Below are positions 44,038 through 53,141 of a DNA stretch of 64,000 nucleotides, piece after piece (position 1 is the first letter of the stretch; each line of letters begins with the position of its first letter). The stretch is taken from assembly GCF_003473545.1 (NCBI RefSeq), contig NZ_QUCM01000003.1, positions 213,824 through 277,823 of the forward strand. The letters are read 5' to 3'. Origin of the DNA: Clostridium sp. AM22-11AC. GTDB taxonomy: Bacteria; Bacillota; Clostridia; Lachnospirales; Lachnospiraceae. Both the position numbers and the translations under genes were made by a program. The notes beneath the pieces are model-generated. The model made no database searches. It saw only the letters and a program-made list of their open reading frames with translations, and was not told the origin of the DNA.

Positions 44038-44865
44038 CTACTCTCCTCCTTCATAAACAGATACACTGTTTTTTAACTTTTTTATTTTATACATTTCACT
44101 GTCCGCAAGGACAATGGCTGTTTTCACCGGACCGCCTTTATAGACGCCTCCGATACTCACTGATAACTGGATCTGCGGATATCCTTCTACTTTTTTCGCA
44201 GAAACAGCTTTGCATATTCTCTCCAGCTTATCAATAAAAACATCTTTTAGAACATGATTGATCAGTAAGACAAACTCATCACCGCCATAGCGGATCAGTA
44301 TGTCTGTACTTCGGATCACGGAGAAGACACCTTCTGTATAGGCTTTCAGCGCCAGGTCTCCTACCATATGTCCATATTTATCATTGATCTCCTTAAAATC
44401 ATCTGCATCGATCATGGCAACACCGTCCATATATACCATATGGCAGGCCTGCTCTTCATAATATCTCCGGTTAAAAGCACCGGAAAGGGGATCACGATAT
44501 ATCTTATTGTTATACTGCTCGATCTTCTCGATCAGCTCACTCCGTCCATAAGCTCCAAAAAGCAGCTCATCCCGGATCTCTGTTACCATCTCTAAAGCAT
44601 ATCCCTTTCCATCGATTTCCACATAGTGAGAGATCACAAGATATATTTTGGAGTCTACAAATTCGATCTTTGTCAGCTGGCACCTCTGGGCAACGACTCT
44701 GGCAGAGATACAGTTTTCACACCGCTCCTGCCTGTTCCAGACTGCATAGCAGGCATGGGACTGTTCCGGCATGACAACTTCTGTCTTATCTACATCTACA
44801 AGGCGGACTACGTCAAATATCTTTTTTAACTGAACGACCAGTTCGTCTAATTCCCGGTAATTCAT
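44038..44865 (-). CDS. Diguanylate cyclase (GGDEF protein)
   Basis: 275 aa. N-terminal sensor-like domain (about 1-105) with a Cys cluster at 39, 49 and 52 (HACYAVWNRQERCENC), suggesting metal or redox sensing. GGDEF domain about 118-272: DPLSGAFNRRYYEEQA, IDADDFKEINDKYGH and an intact YGGDEF (193-198) active site; RSTD (185-188), five residues before GGDEF, is a product-inhibition I-site. Makes c-di-GMP from two GTP. Its ATG overlaps the HD-GYP stop, and the only SD-like element is the G tract just upstream. Confidence 0.93.
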   Translation of the reverse strand: MNYRELDELVVQLKKIFDVVRLVDVDKTEVVMPEQSHACYAVWNRQERCENCISARVVAQRCQLTKIEFVDSKIYLVISHYVEIDGKGYALEMVTEIRDELLFGAYGRSELIEKIEQYNNKIYRDPLSGAFNRRYYEEQACHMVYMDGVAMIDADDFKEINDKYGHMVGDLALKAYTEGVFSVIRSTDILIRYGGDEFVLLINHVLKDVFIDKLERICKAVSAKKVEGYPQIQLSVSIGGVYKGGPVKTAIVLADSEMYKIKKLKNSVSVYEGGE

Positions 44866-46397
44866 TTTGCCCCCCCCCCCATTTTTTTGCCACTTTTGAT
44901 TTTGGCTACTCCAATGGTACCTGTATAAGTCGAAGTTTCCTCTTTTGTCCAGAGAGATCTTAAACGTAATTCATAAATAAAACTTCCATCCGGCCGATGC
45001 AGTTCCACATCCATAGTGACTTCAGGTTTTTCCGGACATGTTTCTTTGATCCGGCTGATCACCTGTTCTACATCCACACAAGGCTCTAACAGCTGTTTTT
45101 CTTTTCCCAGATCAATATTATTTTTCGTCAGGCCCAAAAGTGCAGCGCCCCAGTCTGAAAAATAGATCATACCTGTACTGCTGTTGTAATCAAACTGCAG
45201 CTCATTGCTCCAGGTATTGAAAAATGCTGCTTTTTCCCAGTTCCGTTCCATCCAGTTTCCAGAATAGGAACTTTCTCCAATGTCCTTGTGTTCCAGTATC
45301 TCTTCTACCACACTGTAAACCTGTTTATCACTGGTTTTTCCTGTAGGATTTCCACAAAGATTTTCCTGGATCTCCTGGGATGAGTCCTGGAGACACTCTA
45401 AGATCAGCGGACTGAACTGCCCGCATTCTCCATTTAAGATCATCTCCATTGCCTTTTCATGTGAAAAAGACTTTTTATAACATCGCTCACTGGTAAGAGC
45501 ATCATATACATCTGCAACAGAAACGATCTGGGCAGAAATAGGGATCTCTTCTCCATTTAATCCGTCCGGATATCCCTTTCCGTCGTAGCGCTCATGGTGC
45601 CACCTGCAGATCTCATAAGCAGTCTTTACAAAAGGCGTATCCTTATATTCAGGCAGTGCGTCTAACATCTGGGCACCTGCCATAGAATGGGTCTTCACAA
45701 TCTCATATTCTTCTTTAGTCAGTTTTCCCGGTTTATTTAAGATGGTATCCGGTATACTGATCTTTCCTATGTCATGAAGAGCTGATGCCGTTGCTATACG
45801 GACAATATCTTCCTGTGTGATCTGATACTTTGTGATCCTCTTTTGCAAATGCTGCAAAAGTATCTCTGTCATCATATGGATATGGCGCACATGCTGTCCG
45901 CTCTCTCCATTTCTGAACTCTACGATATGACTTAAAATATTGACCATCATATCGTTGTTTTTTTCTCTTTCGTAGACCTGGTCTGCTACCATCTGCACCA
46001 GACGCTTCTGCTTGGCATAAAGCATCAGTGTATTGATAACTCTTCGTCCTACGATCAGGGCATTAAAAGGACGGCTGATATAGTCAGCTGCTCCCATCTC
46101 ATATGCCTTCTCTATATAGGAAGAAGAACTTTCAGATGAGATCATGATCACCGGGATCACTTCTGTCATATGGCTGCGCTTCATAAAGCCAAGCACGTCA
46201 AACCCATCCATCTCCGGCATCATAATATCCAACAGGATCAGATCAATGTCTGTCATTCCCTGTTGAAGGATCTCTATAGCTTCAAGACCATTTTCAGCTT
46301 CCAGGATCTCATAATCACTGCCTAACATTACAGCCAGTATGTCCCTGTTCATCTCTGAATCGTCTACGATCAGTATTTTTTGTTTTTTATCTGCCAT
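44862..46397 (-). CDS. Response regulator with HD-GYP phosphodiesterase domain and C-terminal PAS-like region
   Basis: 511 aa. Receiver domain (1-125; DD at 12-13, Asp57, LLDIMMPEMDG), HD-GYP domain (about 145-335) with HD at 208-209 (ALHDIGKIS), HHERYDGKGYPDGL (GYP 275-277) and ADVYDALTS, then a PAS-like domain (about 390-500) with an acid-rich sequence ending TIGVAKIKSGKKMGGGAK. The HD-GYP motifs are intact, so it should hydrolyse c-di-GMP. The last codons (MGGGAK, stop) are written by an 11-G tract that abuts the diguanylate cyclase start. Confidence 0.93.
   Translation of the reverse strand: MADKKQKILIVDDSEMNRDILAVMLGSDYEILEAENGLEAIEILQQGMTDIDLILLDIMMPEMDGFDVLGFMKRSHMTEVIPVIMISSESSSSYIEKAYEMGAADYISRPFNALIVGRRVINTLMLYAKQKRLVQMVADQVYEREKNNDMMVNILSHIVEFRNGESGQHVRHIHMMTEILLQHLQKRITKYQITQEDIVRIATASALHDIGKISIPDTILNKPGKLTKEEYEIVKTHSMAGAQMLDALPEYKDTPFVKTAYEICRWHHERYDGKGYPDGLNGEEIPISAQIVSVADVYDALTSERCYKKSFSHEKAMEMILNGECGQFSPLILECLQDSSQEIQENLCGNPTGKTSDKQVYSVVEEILEHKDIGESSYSGNWMERNWEKAAFFNTWSNELQFDYNSSTGMIYFSDWGAALLGLTKNNIDLGKEKQLLEPCVDVEQVISRIKETCPEKPEVTMDVELHRPDGSFIYELRLRSLWTKEETSTYTGTIGVAKIKSGKKMGGGAK
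44870..44880 (-). repeat. 11-base G homopolymer at the HD-GYP / cyclase junction
   Basis: Eleven C on the plus strand (G on the coding strand), four bases before the cyclase ATG. It encodes Met-Gly-Gly-Gly-Ala at the HD-GYP C-terminus and may serve as the cyclase ribosome-binding site. Tracts this long are prone to slippage and also to sequencing error. Confidence 0.9.
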
Positions 46398-46429
46398 GTA
46401 TTTTCAATTACCTCTAAAACGGAAGTTCC

Positions 46430-46520
46430 TGGTATATAAAAACACTGCTCCCCTTCTGGTACACGAAGCCTGAAACATAGACTTTCTTTCACCATCAGGA
46501 AAGCAGTGTTTTGAGTTACC
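46430..46520 (-). ncRNA. Candidate structured leader (three-way junction) of the c-di-GMP operon
   Basis: Long stem AAAACACTGCT (46512-46502) / AGCAGTGTTTT (46449-46439), extended by GGTA/TACC, encloses two hairpins: CCTGA/TCAGG and CTTC/GAAG. On the minus strand T-rich sequence follows the stem, so it could be a terminator-type switch. It does not show the conserved bases of known c-di-GMP riboswitches. Confidence 0.5.
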
Positions 46521-46533
46521 AAAATCACATATT

Positions 46534-46562
46534 ATTATAAAGGAAAATGTAATTTAAAACAA
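46534..46562 (-). promoter_or_regulatory. Putative promoter of the HD-GYP/cyclase/Hpt operon
   Basis: Minus strand: TTGTTT (46562-46557), 17-bp spacer, TATAAT (46539-46534), four bases beyond the hydrogenase stop. Confidence 0.6.
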
Positions 46563-46565
46563 CCA

Positions 46566-48089
46566 CTAATCAACCAGTTTATCCAGCTCTTTTACATATT
46601 CTGTCTCATGACAGTTTTTGTGGTTTGCTTTGGAAGCATAAATATTAACGGCTGCCTGGGATTTCTTAACAGGCTGCATGGTTCCGGCGCCGGCTACACA
46701 ACCGCCTGGACATGCCATTCCCTCTAACAGATAACCGTCATACTTGCCTAAGGTCGCAAGCTTTAACAGCTGACGGCACTCTTTTAAGCCCTCTGCATTT
46801 GCGATTTTAACTTCCATATCCGGCTTCAGTTCTTTTAATACATCCTTAACAGAAGTTGCCACACCGCCTGCAACAGCGAAGTTTCTTCCGTCTGTGGAAG
46901 CATCGTTGACACCGTTTGGATCTTCTTCAATATTTTCAATATCTACATGCTTTGCATCGAAAATTCCGGCCATTTCCTCAAAGGTCAGTACGAAATCCAC
47001 ATCGCTTCGGATGCTGGTACGCATTGCTTCCAGCTTCTTAGCTGCACACGGTCCGATAAATACAACCTTTGCAGACTCATGCTGCTTCTTGATCAGTCTT
47101 GCAGTCAGGGTCATAGGGGTCAGTGCCATGGAAATGCAGTTTGCGTATTTCGGGAATACTTTCTTTGCCATTACAGACCATGCAGGACAGCAGGAAGTTG
47201 CCATAAATGGGATCTTCTCCGGTACTTCATCTAAGAAGTCCTGTGCTTCCTGGGCTGCACAAAGGTCAGCACCGATTGCTACCTCAAATACATCGGCAAA
47301 GCCTAATTTCTTCATAGCTGCTCTCAGTTTTCCAGGAGTTACCTTTGGTCCGAACTGGCCTACGAATGCAGGAGCTACTGCTGCGTATACACGTTCACCG
47401 GACTGGATGGCACGGATGGTCTGGAAGATCTGGGACTTATCTGCGATAGCGCCGAATGGACAGTTTACAAGGCACTGTCCGCAGGATACGCACTTATCAT
47501 AGTCAATGTCTGCCTTACCGTTTTCATCAGAAGAGATAGCATCCATACCGCAGGCTGCTGCACATGGTCTCTGCTGAACGATGATAGCATTGTAGGAACA
47601 TACAGTTGCGCACTTTCCACATTTGATACATTTATCTTCGTCAATATGGGAGCGTCCTGTAGTACGATCCAGGGTAACAGCTCCCTTTGGACAGACTTCT
47701 ACGCAAGGATGAGCTAAACATCCCTGACATCCGTCTGTTACATGGACTCTCTTCTCTTTGCAGGCGTTGCAGGCAAATTTGATAACATTGATCAGAGGCG
47801 GTGTGTAGTAGGTCTCTGCTCTGTCTGCTGCTTCGATATTGTCAGAAACTGGTGCATGCTCAGATGCATTACGGCATGGAAGTCCCATTGCCAGACGCAG
47901 TCTCTCTCCTACGATCGCTCTCTCTAAGAATACGTCATTACGGAAGTTTCCAACTTCTCCCGGAATGATCTTATATGGAAGCTCTTCAATACGCTTGTCT
48001 ACCGGCCATTCGGTATGATAAGCCATACGGGCTACTTCTCTGAAAATTCTGTGGCGGATCTCCTGAATACGGGTTTCTACTCCTCTCAT
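46566..48089 (-). CDS. [FeFe] hydrogenase, monomeric group-B-like
   Basis: 507 aa, cytoplasmic. N-terminal unique region (1-100), then Cys-rich ferredoxin-like segments (CNACKE..., CQGCLAHPCVEVCPKG, CIKCGKCATVC, CVSCGQCLVNCP) for several [4Fe-4S] clusters, then the H-cluster domain: L1 TSCCPAW (298-304), L2 GPCAAKK (346-352) and L3 GMACPGGCVAGAG (457-469). TSCCPAW with a shortened L2 is typical of group B rather than the well-studied CpI type. Expected to couple ferredoxin to proton reduction or H2 oxidation. Maturation genes hydEFG are not in the window. GAGGAG precedes the ATG. Confidence 0.93.
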   Translation of the reverse strand: MRGVETRIQEIRHRIFREVARMAYHTEWPVDKRIEELPYKIIPGEVGNFRNDVFLERAIVGERLRLAMGLPCRNASEHAPVSDNIEAADRAETYYTPPLINVIKFACNACKEKRVHVTDGCQGCLAHPCVEVCPKGAVTLDRTTGRSHIDEDKCIKCGKCATVCSYNAIIVQQRPCAAACGMDAISSDENGKADIDYDKCVSCGQCLVNCPFGAIADKSQIFQTIRAIQSGERVYAAVAPAFVGQFGPKVTPGKLRAAMKKLGFADVFEVAIGADLCAAQEAQDFLDEVPEKIPFMATSCCPAWSVMAKKVFPKYANCISMALTPMTLTARLIKKQHESAKVVFIGPCAAKKLEAMRTSIRSDVDFVLTFEEMAGIFDAKHVDIENIEEDPNGVNDASTDGRNFAVAGGVATSVKDVLKELKPDMEVKIANAEGLKECRQLLKLATLGKYDGYLLEGMACPGGCVAGAGTMQPVKKSQAAVNIYASKANHKNCHETEYVKELDKLVD

Positions 48090-48156
48090 TCGCTTTCTCC
48101 TCTTTGTTGTGATTTTTTTAACAGTTGCATATAGATCAAAAAAGTTTTATTAACAT

Positions 48157-48188
48157 AACAGAAACAGCTCATTCGGGCTGTTTCTGTT
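48157..48188 (-). terminator. Strong hairpin between malQ and the hydrogenase gene
   Basis: Perfect 12-bp stem AACAGAAACAGC / GCTGTTTCTGTT with an 8-nt loop. It may end malQ transcripts, but it also covers the predicted hydrogenase start site, so an operator or 5' stabiliser is possible. Confidence 0.6.
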
Positions 48189-48191
48189 TTT

Positions 48192-48220
48192 ATTATACGC
48201 ATATACGAAATACATTGCAA
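48192..48220 (-). promoter_or_regulatory. Putative promoter of the hydrogenase gene
   Basis: Minus strand: TTGCAA (48220-48215), 17-bp spacer, TATAAT (48197-48192). Confidence 0.6.
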
Positions 48221-48275
48221 GTGATTTTCTTTCTCAATAGCTTATGTTTCTGTTAAAAAACAAACGAATTACAGG

Positions 48276-49778
48276 TTATTGACCATTTAAACGTCCATAT
48301 CTGCGGGTCATACCACGGATCTCTTCTTTTAACAAGTCAGTCAGCTCTCCTTTTTTCAGGCGCCATTTCCAGTTTTCTCCTACAGTAGAAGGCTTGTTCA
48401 TACGGTAATGATTATCCAGTCCCAGATAGTCCTGCATTGGGATCACACAAAGGGCAGCTTTAGAACGCATTACCAGGCTGTTTAAAGACTTATATAAATA
48501 TTTCTTTGGAGTGTAATGATCACACAGATAATCACGTACCATATTCTGTTCTTCTTTTGTAATGCTGTCAAACCAGCCTGCCAGAGTTTCATTATCATGG
48601 GTTCCTGTATAAGCTACGGAATTTTCCGGATAATTGTGAGGCAGGTAATCGTTGGCACAACCGGAATCTCTGGAGTCAAAGGCAAATTCCAGTACCTTCA
48701 TACCTGGAAAACCGCTGTCATAAACCAGTTTGCGCACAGAGTCTGTTACATAGCCAAGATCTTCCGCAATGACTTCCTTTTCTCCCAGCACCTGACGTAC
48801 CCGGTTAAAAAGATCGATCCCCGGTCCCTGTTCCCAGTGGCCTCTGGTAGCATCTTCCGCTCCATAAGGGATAGAATAATACTGGTCAAATCCTCTGAAA
48901 TGGTCAATGCGCACTGCATCATACAGTTTAAAACAGTGGGAAAGCCGCTTTAACCACCATTCATACCCGGTCTGTCTGTGATATTCCCAGCGGTACAAAG
49001 GATTGCCCCAAAGCTGGCCTGTAGCAGAAAATCCGTCCGGCGGGCAGCCGGCTACTGCATAAGGCACATTTTTCTCATCTAACTGGAACAAAGAAGGATT
49101 CGCCCAGGCATCTGCGCTGTCCATAGCTACATAAATGGGAATATCCCCGATCATGCGGATCCCCAGACTGTTGACATAGGCCTTTAATTTATTCCACTGT
49201 TTATAAAAGGTAAACTGCAGGTATTTCTGAAATTCTATGTCAAAATACAGTTCTCTTCTGTAATAATCCATGGCATAGCCATAACGCAGGCGGATATCTT
49301 CTGCCCACTCCGTCCATGGTCTTCCCTCAAACCGGTCTTTTACTGCCATAAAAAGGGCATAATCAGAAAGCCACCATTCATTTTCTGCAAGAAACTGCTG
49401 ATAATCCGGATTTTCACTGATATTGCTGCGCTCATAGGCCTTTCGCAAAATAGGATACCGGTCCTCATACAGCTTTTTATAGTCGATGGTCCCTTCTTTG
49501 GACTCTGTTTCCAGTTTTTCACATTCCTTTTCTGTAAGAACACCTTCTTCAATCAGGTCTTCTAAGCTGATAAAATAAGGATTTCCTGCATAGGTGGAAA
49601 ATGACTGGTACGGAGAGTCGCCGTAGCTGGTAGGTCCTAAAGGAAGGATCTGCCAGTAGCTCTGACCTGCTTCTTTTAACCAGTCTGCAAATTCATAGGC
49701 GCTTTTTGAAAAGCAGCCAATGCCGTATTTTGATGGCAGACTGGATACAGATAAAAGTATTCCTGCTGTTCTGTTCAC
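48276..49778 (-). CDS. malQ: 4-alpha-glucanotransferase (amylomaltase)
   Basis: GH77 enzyme that disproportionates maltodextrins and releases glucose. 500 aa; starts [19 protein letters not shown]. Catalytic residues are visible: nucleophile Asp in VRIDHFRGF, acid/base Glu in VIAEDLGYV and the stabilising Asp in YTGTHDNETL. The start is GTG 49778 with GAGGAG upstream. It follows the PTS and EEP genes, fitting maltose or maltodextrin use: the PTS brings in the sugar and MalQ processes oligomers. Confidence 0.96.
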   Translation of the reverse strand: MNRTAGILLSVSSLPSKYGIGCFSKSAYEFADWLKEAGQSYWQILPLGPTSYGDSPYQSFSTYAGNPYFISLEDLIEEGVLTEKECEKLETESKEGTIDYKKLYEDRYPILRKAYERSNISENPDYQQFLAENEWWLSDYALFMAVKDRFEGRPWTEWAEDIRLRYGYAMDYYRRELYFDIEFQKYLQFTFYKQWNKLKAYVNSLGIRMIGDIPIYVAMDSADAWANPSLFQLDEKNVPYAVAGCPPDGFSATGQLWGNPLYRWEYHRQTGYEWWLKRLSHCFKLYDAVRIDHFRGFDQYYSIPYGAEDATRGHWEQGPGIDLFNRVRQVLGEKEVIAEDLGYVTDSVRKLVYDSGFPGMKVLEFAFDSRDSGCANDYLPHNYPENSVAYTGTHDNETLAGWFDSITKEEQNMVRDYLCDHYTPKKYLYKSLNSLVMRSKAALCVIPMQDYLGLDNHYRMNKPSTVGENWKWRLKKGELTDLLKEEIRGMTRRYGRLNGQ

Positions 49779-49826
49779 TTTATTTACGCTCCTCTTTCCC
49801 TGTTTTTAATGCCTGTTGCAACGGTT

Positions 49827-50675
49827 CTATATACCTGTTTTGATCATCACCGCATAGTGATCCGAAACTGCTGGTTCTCTTTTCCCGTTGCATAAAACAC
49901 GGGACTCTTCTATATTAATATCTCCCCAATGCCAGATGTAGTCGATGCGCATTCCCTGCTCAGGCGATTTTCCTTCTGCTTCCTTCCAGCCATCGATCTT
50001 TGGCGGTGCTGTAAATCCGGCATCTTTCTTCTCTGCCAGATCCCATGTATCCTTAAAACCGCTTACTCTTACAAGATCATAGCCTTCTCCCCTTACAGAA
50101 GCAGGACTGTTAAAATCTCCCATGACCCACAGGGATGTTTCTTTTTTCTCCATCAGGCTCTTTGTATTCTTTAAAAATGTTTCCCACTGGGCTTTAAAAG
50201 GCTCTTCTTCATCCTTCCACCAGCCCATATGCACAGTAAAAAACCAGCCCTTTTCTGTGTGTATTCCCAGAGTTTTTCTGGTTTTCCAGTTATAGTAATC
50301 ATCAGAAGCACTTAAGTTAAATACACAGGAAGAAAGAATGGGACTTTTGGAAAAGATTGCCAGTCCTTCGTCATATTTATCATATCCTACTTTTACAGGG
50401 ATCCAGGTCCAGTAGTAGGAAAGACCTTTTTTCCTTAACGCTTCTGCCAGAGACGCACCATAATTATCCCGGCGCATTTTCCCTTCAAAGCCTTTGACCG
50501 GCTGATAACCACAAACTTCTTTCTCATTTATAAATGGTTCTGCCATGGTCTGGTTTACTTCCTGAAATGCCATGACCTCCGGCTGCTCTTTTTCCAGGAT
50601 ACCGGCAAACAGTTCCATTTTTTCTGTGGCATTTTCTTCTGCCAAACTGTGTGTATTTAACGTAAGGATCTTCAT
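49827..50675 (-). CDS. Endonuclease/exonuclease/phosphatase (EEP) family hydrolase
   Basis: 282 aa, no signal peptide. EEP motifs: LTLNTHSL at the start, AFQEVNQ with the metal-binding Glu, WVMGDFNSPAS with the DFN catalytic pair, IDYIWH and C-terminal SDHYAVM with the general-base His. Substrate could be a phosphodiester, sphingomyelin-like or sugar-phosphate compound; sequence alone does not decide. It lies 12 bases after the PTS gene and before malQ, so it is probably co-transcribed with sugar uptake, a context seen in other Firmicutes. Confidence 0.85.
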   Translation of the reverse strand: MKILTLNTHSLAEENATEKMELFAGILEKEQPEVMAFQEVNQTMAEPFINEKEVCGYQPVKGFEGKMRRDNYGASLAEALRKKGLSYYWTWIPVKVGYDKYDEGLAIFSKSPILSSCVFNLSASDDYYNWKTRKTLGIHTEKGWFFTVHMGWWKDEEEPFKAQWETFLKNTKSLMEKKETSLWVMGDFNSPASVRGEGYDLVRVSGFKDTWDLAEKKDAGFTAPPKIDGWKEAEGKSPEQGMRIDYIWHWGDINIEESRVLCNGKREPAVSDHYAVMIKTGI

Positions 50676-50687
50676 TTTACAGCCTTT

Positions 50688-52901
50688 CTATTGTAAAATA
50701 TCATTAATATCGGATTTCAGCACATCTGCCTTTGGTCCATAAACGGCCTGGATACCGCCATCCTTCTTTAAAAGCCCTAATGCTCCCTCTGCCTTCCATG
50801 CAGGCAGTTCTGCTACTTTATCTACATCTTTTACAGTCACACGAAGTCTTGTCATGCAGGCATCAACTAAAACAATATTTTCCCTGCCGCCTAAAAGAGC
50901 GATGATGCGCTCTGCCTGGGAGTCCTTCTTTTCTTTGCTTCCAGTTTGTGTACTGCCCTGATCTTCCTCTTCTGCTCCGTCATCTGTATAATTTCCCAGA
51001 CGTCCCGGTGTTGCAAAATGGAATTTTCCGATCATAAAATAGGCAACCACATATCCGATCACAAAGAATGCTACCACGCAGATTACAAAATTGATCAGAT
51101 CCCCGGTCAGTCCTGCTTTTACAGACATGGGGATACGGGTGATAAATTCCAGGTTACCAAAGGAATGAAGACGCAGGTGGATAATACCGGCCATTGCAAA
51201 TGCACATCCCTGAAGTACTGCATAAACCAGATATAACGGCAGGGCACAGAACATAAACATAAATTCCAGTGGCTCTGTTACGCCTGTTAAAAATACAGCA
51301 AGTACTGTGGATAAAAACATGGATCTGTATTTGTCCCTTTTATCCGGATCTACTCTCTTATACATTGCAAGAGCAATACCGGAGATCAGTCCGGTAGCAC
51401 CGATCATCTGTCCTACCTTAAAGCGGGCCGGTGTAACGGTTGTAAGAAGGTTTGTATATGCCGCCATGTCTCCTGCGCTTTTAAAGTTGATCAGGTCATT
51501 GGCCCATGCAAGCCATAAAGGATCCTGTCCAAATACCTTGCTTCCTGCATTTACGCCAGTCATGATCTCATAAGTACCGCCAAAAGAAGTATAATTCATA
51601 GGAATGGTCAACATATGATGAAGGCCAAACGGCAGGAGCAGACGCTCTAAGGTACCGTAAATAAATGGTGCCAGTACCGGTGAAGTGGTGGAAGAACCTG
51701 CGATCCACACGCCAAATGCATTGATACCGCCCTGGATCACCGGCCATACAACTGCTAAAACAGCGGAAATGATCACAGACCACAGGATCACTACCATAGG
51801 TACAAAACGTTTTCCATTGAAAAATGCCAGTGCATCAGGAAGTTTTCTGTAATTGTAATACTTATTGTAAACAGTACCTCCTACGAAACCGGATATGATA
51901 CCTACGAACACACCCATATTCAATGCAGGCGCGCCTAAAACAGAGGTAAAGTATCCATTTACAAGGATCTCTTTTCCAAACAGTGTATGGGTAACTGCGT
52001 TTGGATCTGCCAGCATGTCAGAAGAGATGCCAAACAGCGCTCCTGTAATTACATTGATCAGGATAAAGGCGATCACAGATGCAAAGGCACCGCCGGCCCG
52101 TTCTTTTGCCCAGGAACCGCCAATAGCTACTGCAAAAAGGATATGCAGGTTATTGATGATGGCCCAGCCAATGCTCTCCATAGTGCTCCCCACTGTGAAG
52201 ATCATACTCATATCGGCTCCTGCCATCTGTACCAGTTTTCCAAGGCTGATCATCAGACCTGCCGCAGGCATAACTGCAATTACTGCCATCAGTACTTTTC
52301 CCAGTTTCTGTAAAAAGTCAAAGTTAATGGACAGCTTTTTCTTTTCTGATTTTGGCTCTGGTGCTGAATTTTCCAGGTTATCGGATGGATCTGTCTGTGT
52401 TTTTTGTTCATCTTTCAGGTTCTCTTTGGTTGTTTCTGTCAAAAGCACGCTCTTTCCGGCTTCCACCTGTCCTAGCTGACTCTTTACCAGGACTCTTCCT
52501 TCCATTCCGCCGCAGATCAGCACAGGAGTGATGGGGTTGAGCTTCCGTTCTTCCAGAAATTCAAGATCCACCTCTGCTAACAGATCTCCCGCTTTTACAG
52601 TGTCACCTGGCTTTACATGTATCTTAAAACACTCCCCTTTTAATGATACTGTTTCAAGACCAACGTGGATCAGAAGTTCCACACCCTCTTCTGTTTTCAG
52701 ACCATAGGCATGACCTGTGTCTGCTACGGATACGATCTGTGCGTCTGCCGGGCTTACGATCTTCCCCTCTGTTGGAATGACCGCCATTCCATCTCCTATG
52801 ATCTTCTGTGAAAACACAGGATCCGGAACCTCTTCCAACGGTACTGCCCTGCCTGTCAGTGGTGACAGTATCAACACGTTCTTACCTTCTTCTCTGCTCA
52901 T
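50688..52901 (-). CDS. PTS EIIABC permease, glucose/maltose family
   Basis: 737 aa from ATG 52901 (GGGAGGG eight bases upstream). Domain order A-C-B: EIIA with PLTGRAVPLEEVPDPVFSQKI and phosphorylated His in LLIHVGLETVS; an acidic linker (about 170-200); EIIC with some ten helices (MPAAGLMISLGKL, PFIYGTLERLLLPFGLHH, GVTEPLEFMFMF); EIIB with phosphorylated Cys in VDACMTRLRVTV. The HH and GVTEP motifs place it in the glucose superfamily. Maltose or glucose is the likely substrate given malQ and the LacI regulator, but specificity is inferred. Confidence 0.92.
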   Translation of the reverse strand: MSREEGKNVLILSPLTGRAVPLEEVPDPVFSQKIIGDGMAVIPTEGKIVSPADAQIVSVADTGHAYGLKTEEGVELLIHVGLETVSLKGECFKIHVKPGDTVKAGDLLAEVDLEFLEERKLNPITPVLICGGMEGRVLVKSQLGQVEAGKSVLLTETTKENLKDEQKTQTDPSDNLENSAPEPKSEKKKLSINFDFLQKLGKVLMAVIAVMPAAGLMISLGKLVQMAGADMSMIFTVGSTMESIGWAIINNLHILFAVAIGGSWAKERAGGAFASVIAFILINVITGALFGISSDMLADPNAVTHTLFGKEILVNGYFTSVLGAPALNMGVFVGIISGFVGGTVYNKYYNYRKLPDALAFFNGKRFVPMVVILWSVIISAVLAVVWPVIQGGINAFGVWIAGSSTTSPVLAPFIYGTLERLLLPFGLHHMLTIPMNYTSFGGTYEIMTGVNAGSKVFGQDPLWLAWANDLINFKSAGDMAAYTNLLTTVTPARFKVGQMIGATGLISGIALAMYKRVDPDKRDKYRSMFLSTVLAVFLTGVTEPLEFMFMFCALPLYLVYAVLQGCAFAMAGIIHLRLHSFGNLEFITRIPMSVKAGLTGDLINFVICVVAFFVIGYVVAYFMIGKFHFATPGRLGNYTDDGAEEEDQGSTQTGSKEKKDSQAERIIALLGGRENIVLVDACMTRLRVTVKDVDKVAELPAWKAEGALGLLKKDGGIQAVYGPKADVLKSDINDILQ

Positions 52902-52975
52902 AAATTGTTCCCTCCCGGACATTCTTTTGCGGCCTGCTTTCCTTTTGTGCCCCGTCTCATGTTTTTGCAAGATTG

Positions 52976-53021
52976 TGCAACCGCTTGCATTAAATATAAT
53001 AAGTTTGCATTGCTTTTTCAA
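52976..53021 (-). promoter_or_regulatory. Promoter and LacI-type operator of the PTS operon
   Basis: Minus strand: TTGAAA (53021-53016), 17-bp spacer, TATATT (52998-52993). Immediately downstream, TGCAACCGCTTGCA (52976-52989) is a LacI-family operator with central CG; it overlaps the start site, ideal for repression. Confidence 0.65.
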
Positions 53022-53141
53022 GTGTATTTTCTATATTTTCCAGGTTTTCTATTTTTTGCACAATTTATTCTGCCCTGTTTTGTGCAATTTTCCAGTTGTT
53101 TTATCAACTCCAGAGGTGTCTCTTCTTTCCTGCAATATTTT

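Noticed and set aside
46430..46520. Known c-di-GMP-I or -II riboswitch
   Set aside because: The conserved core bases of both classes are not visible; kept only as a candidate novel leader.
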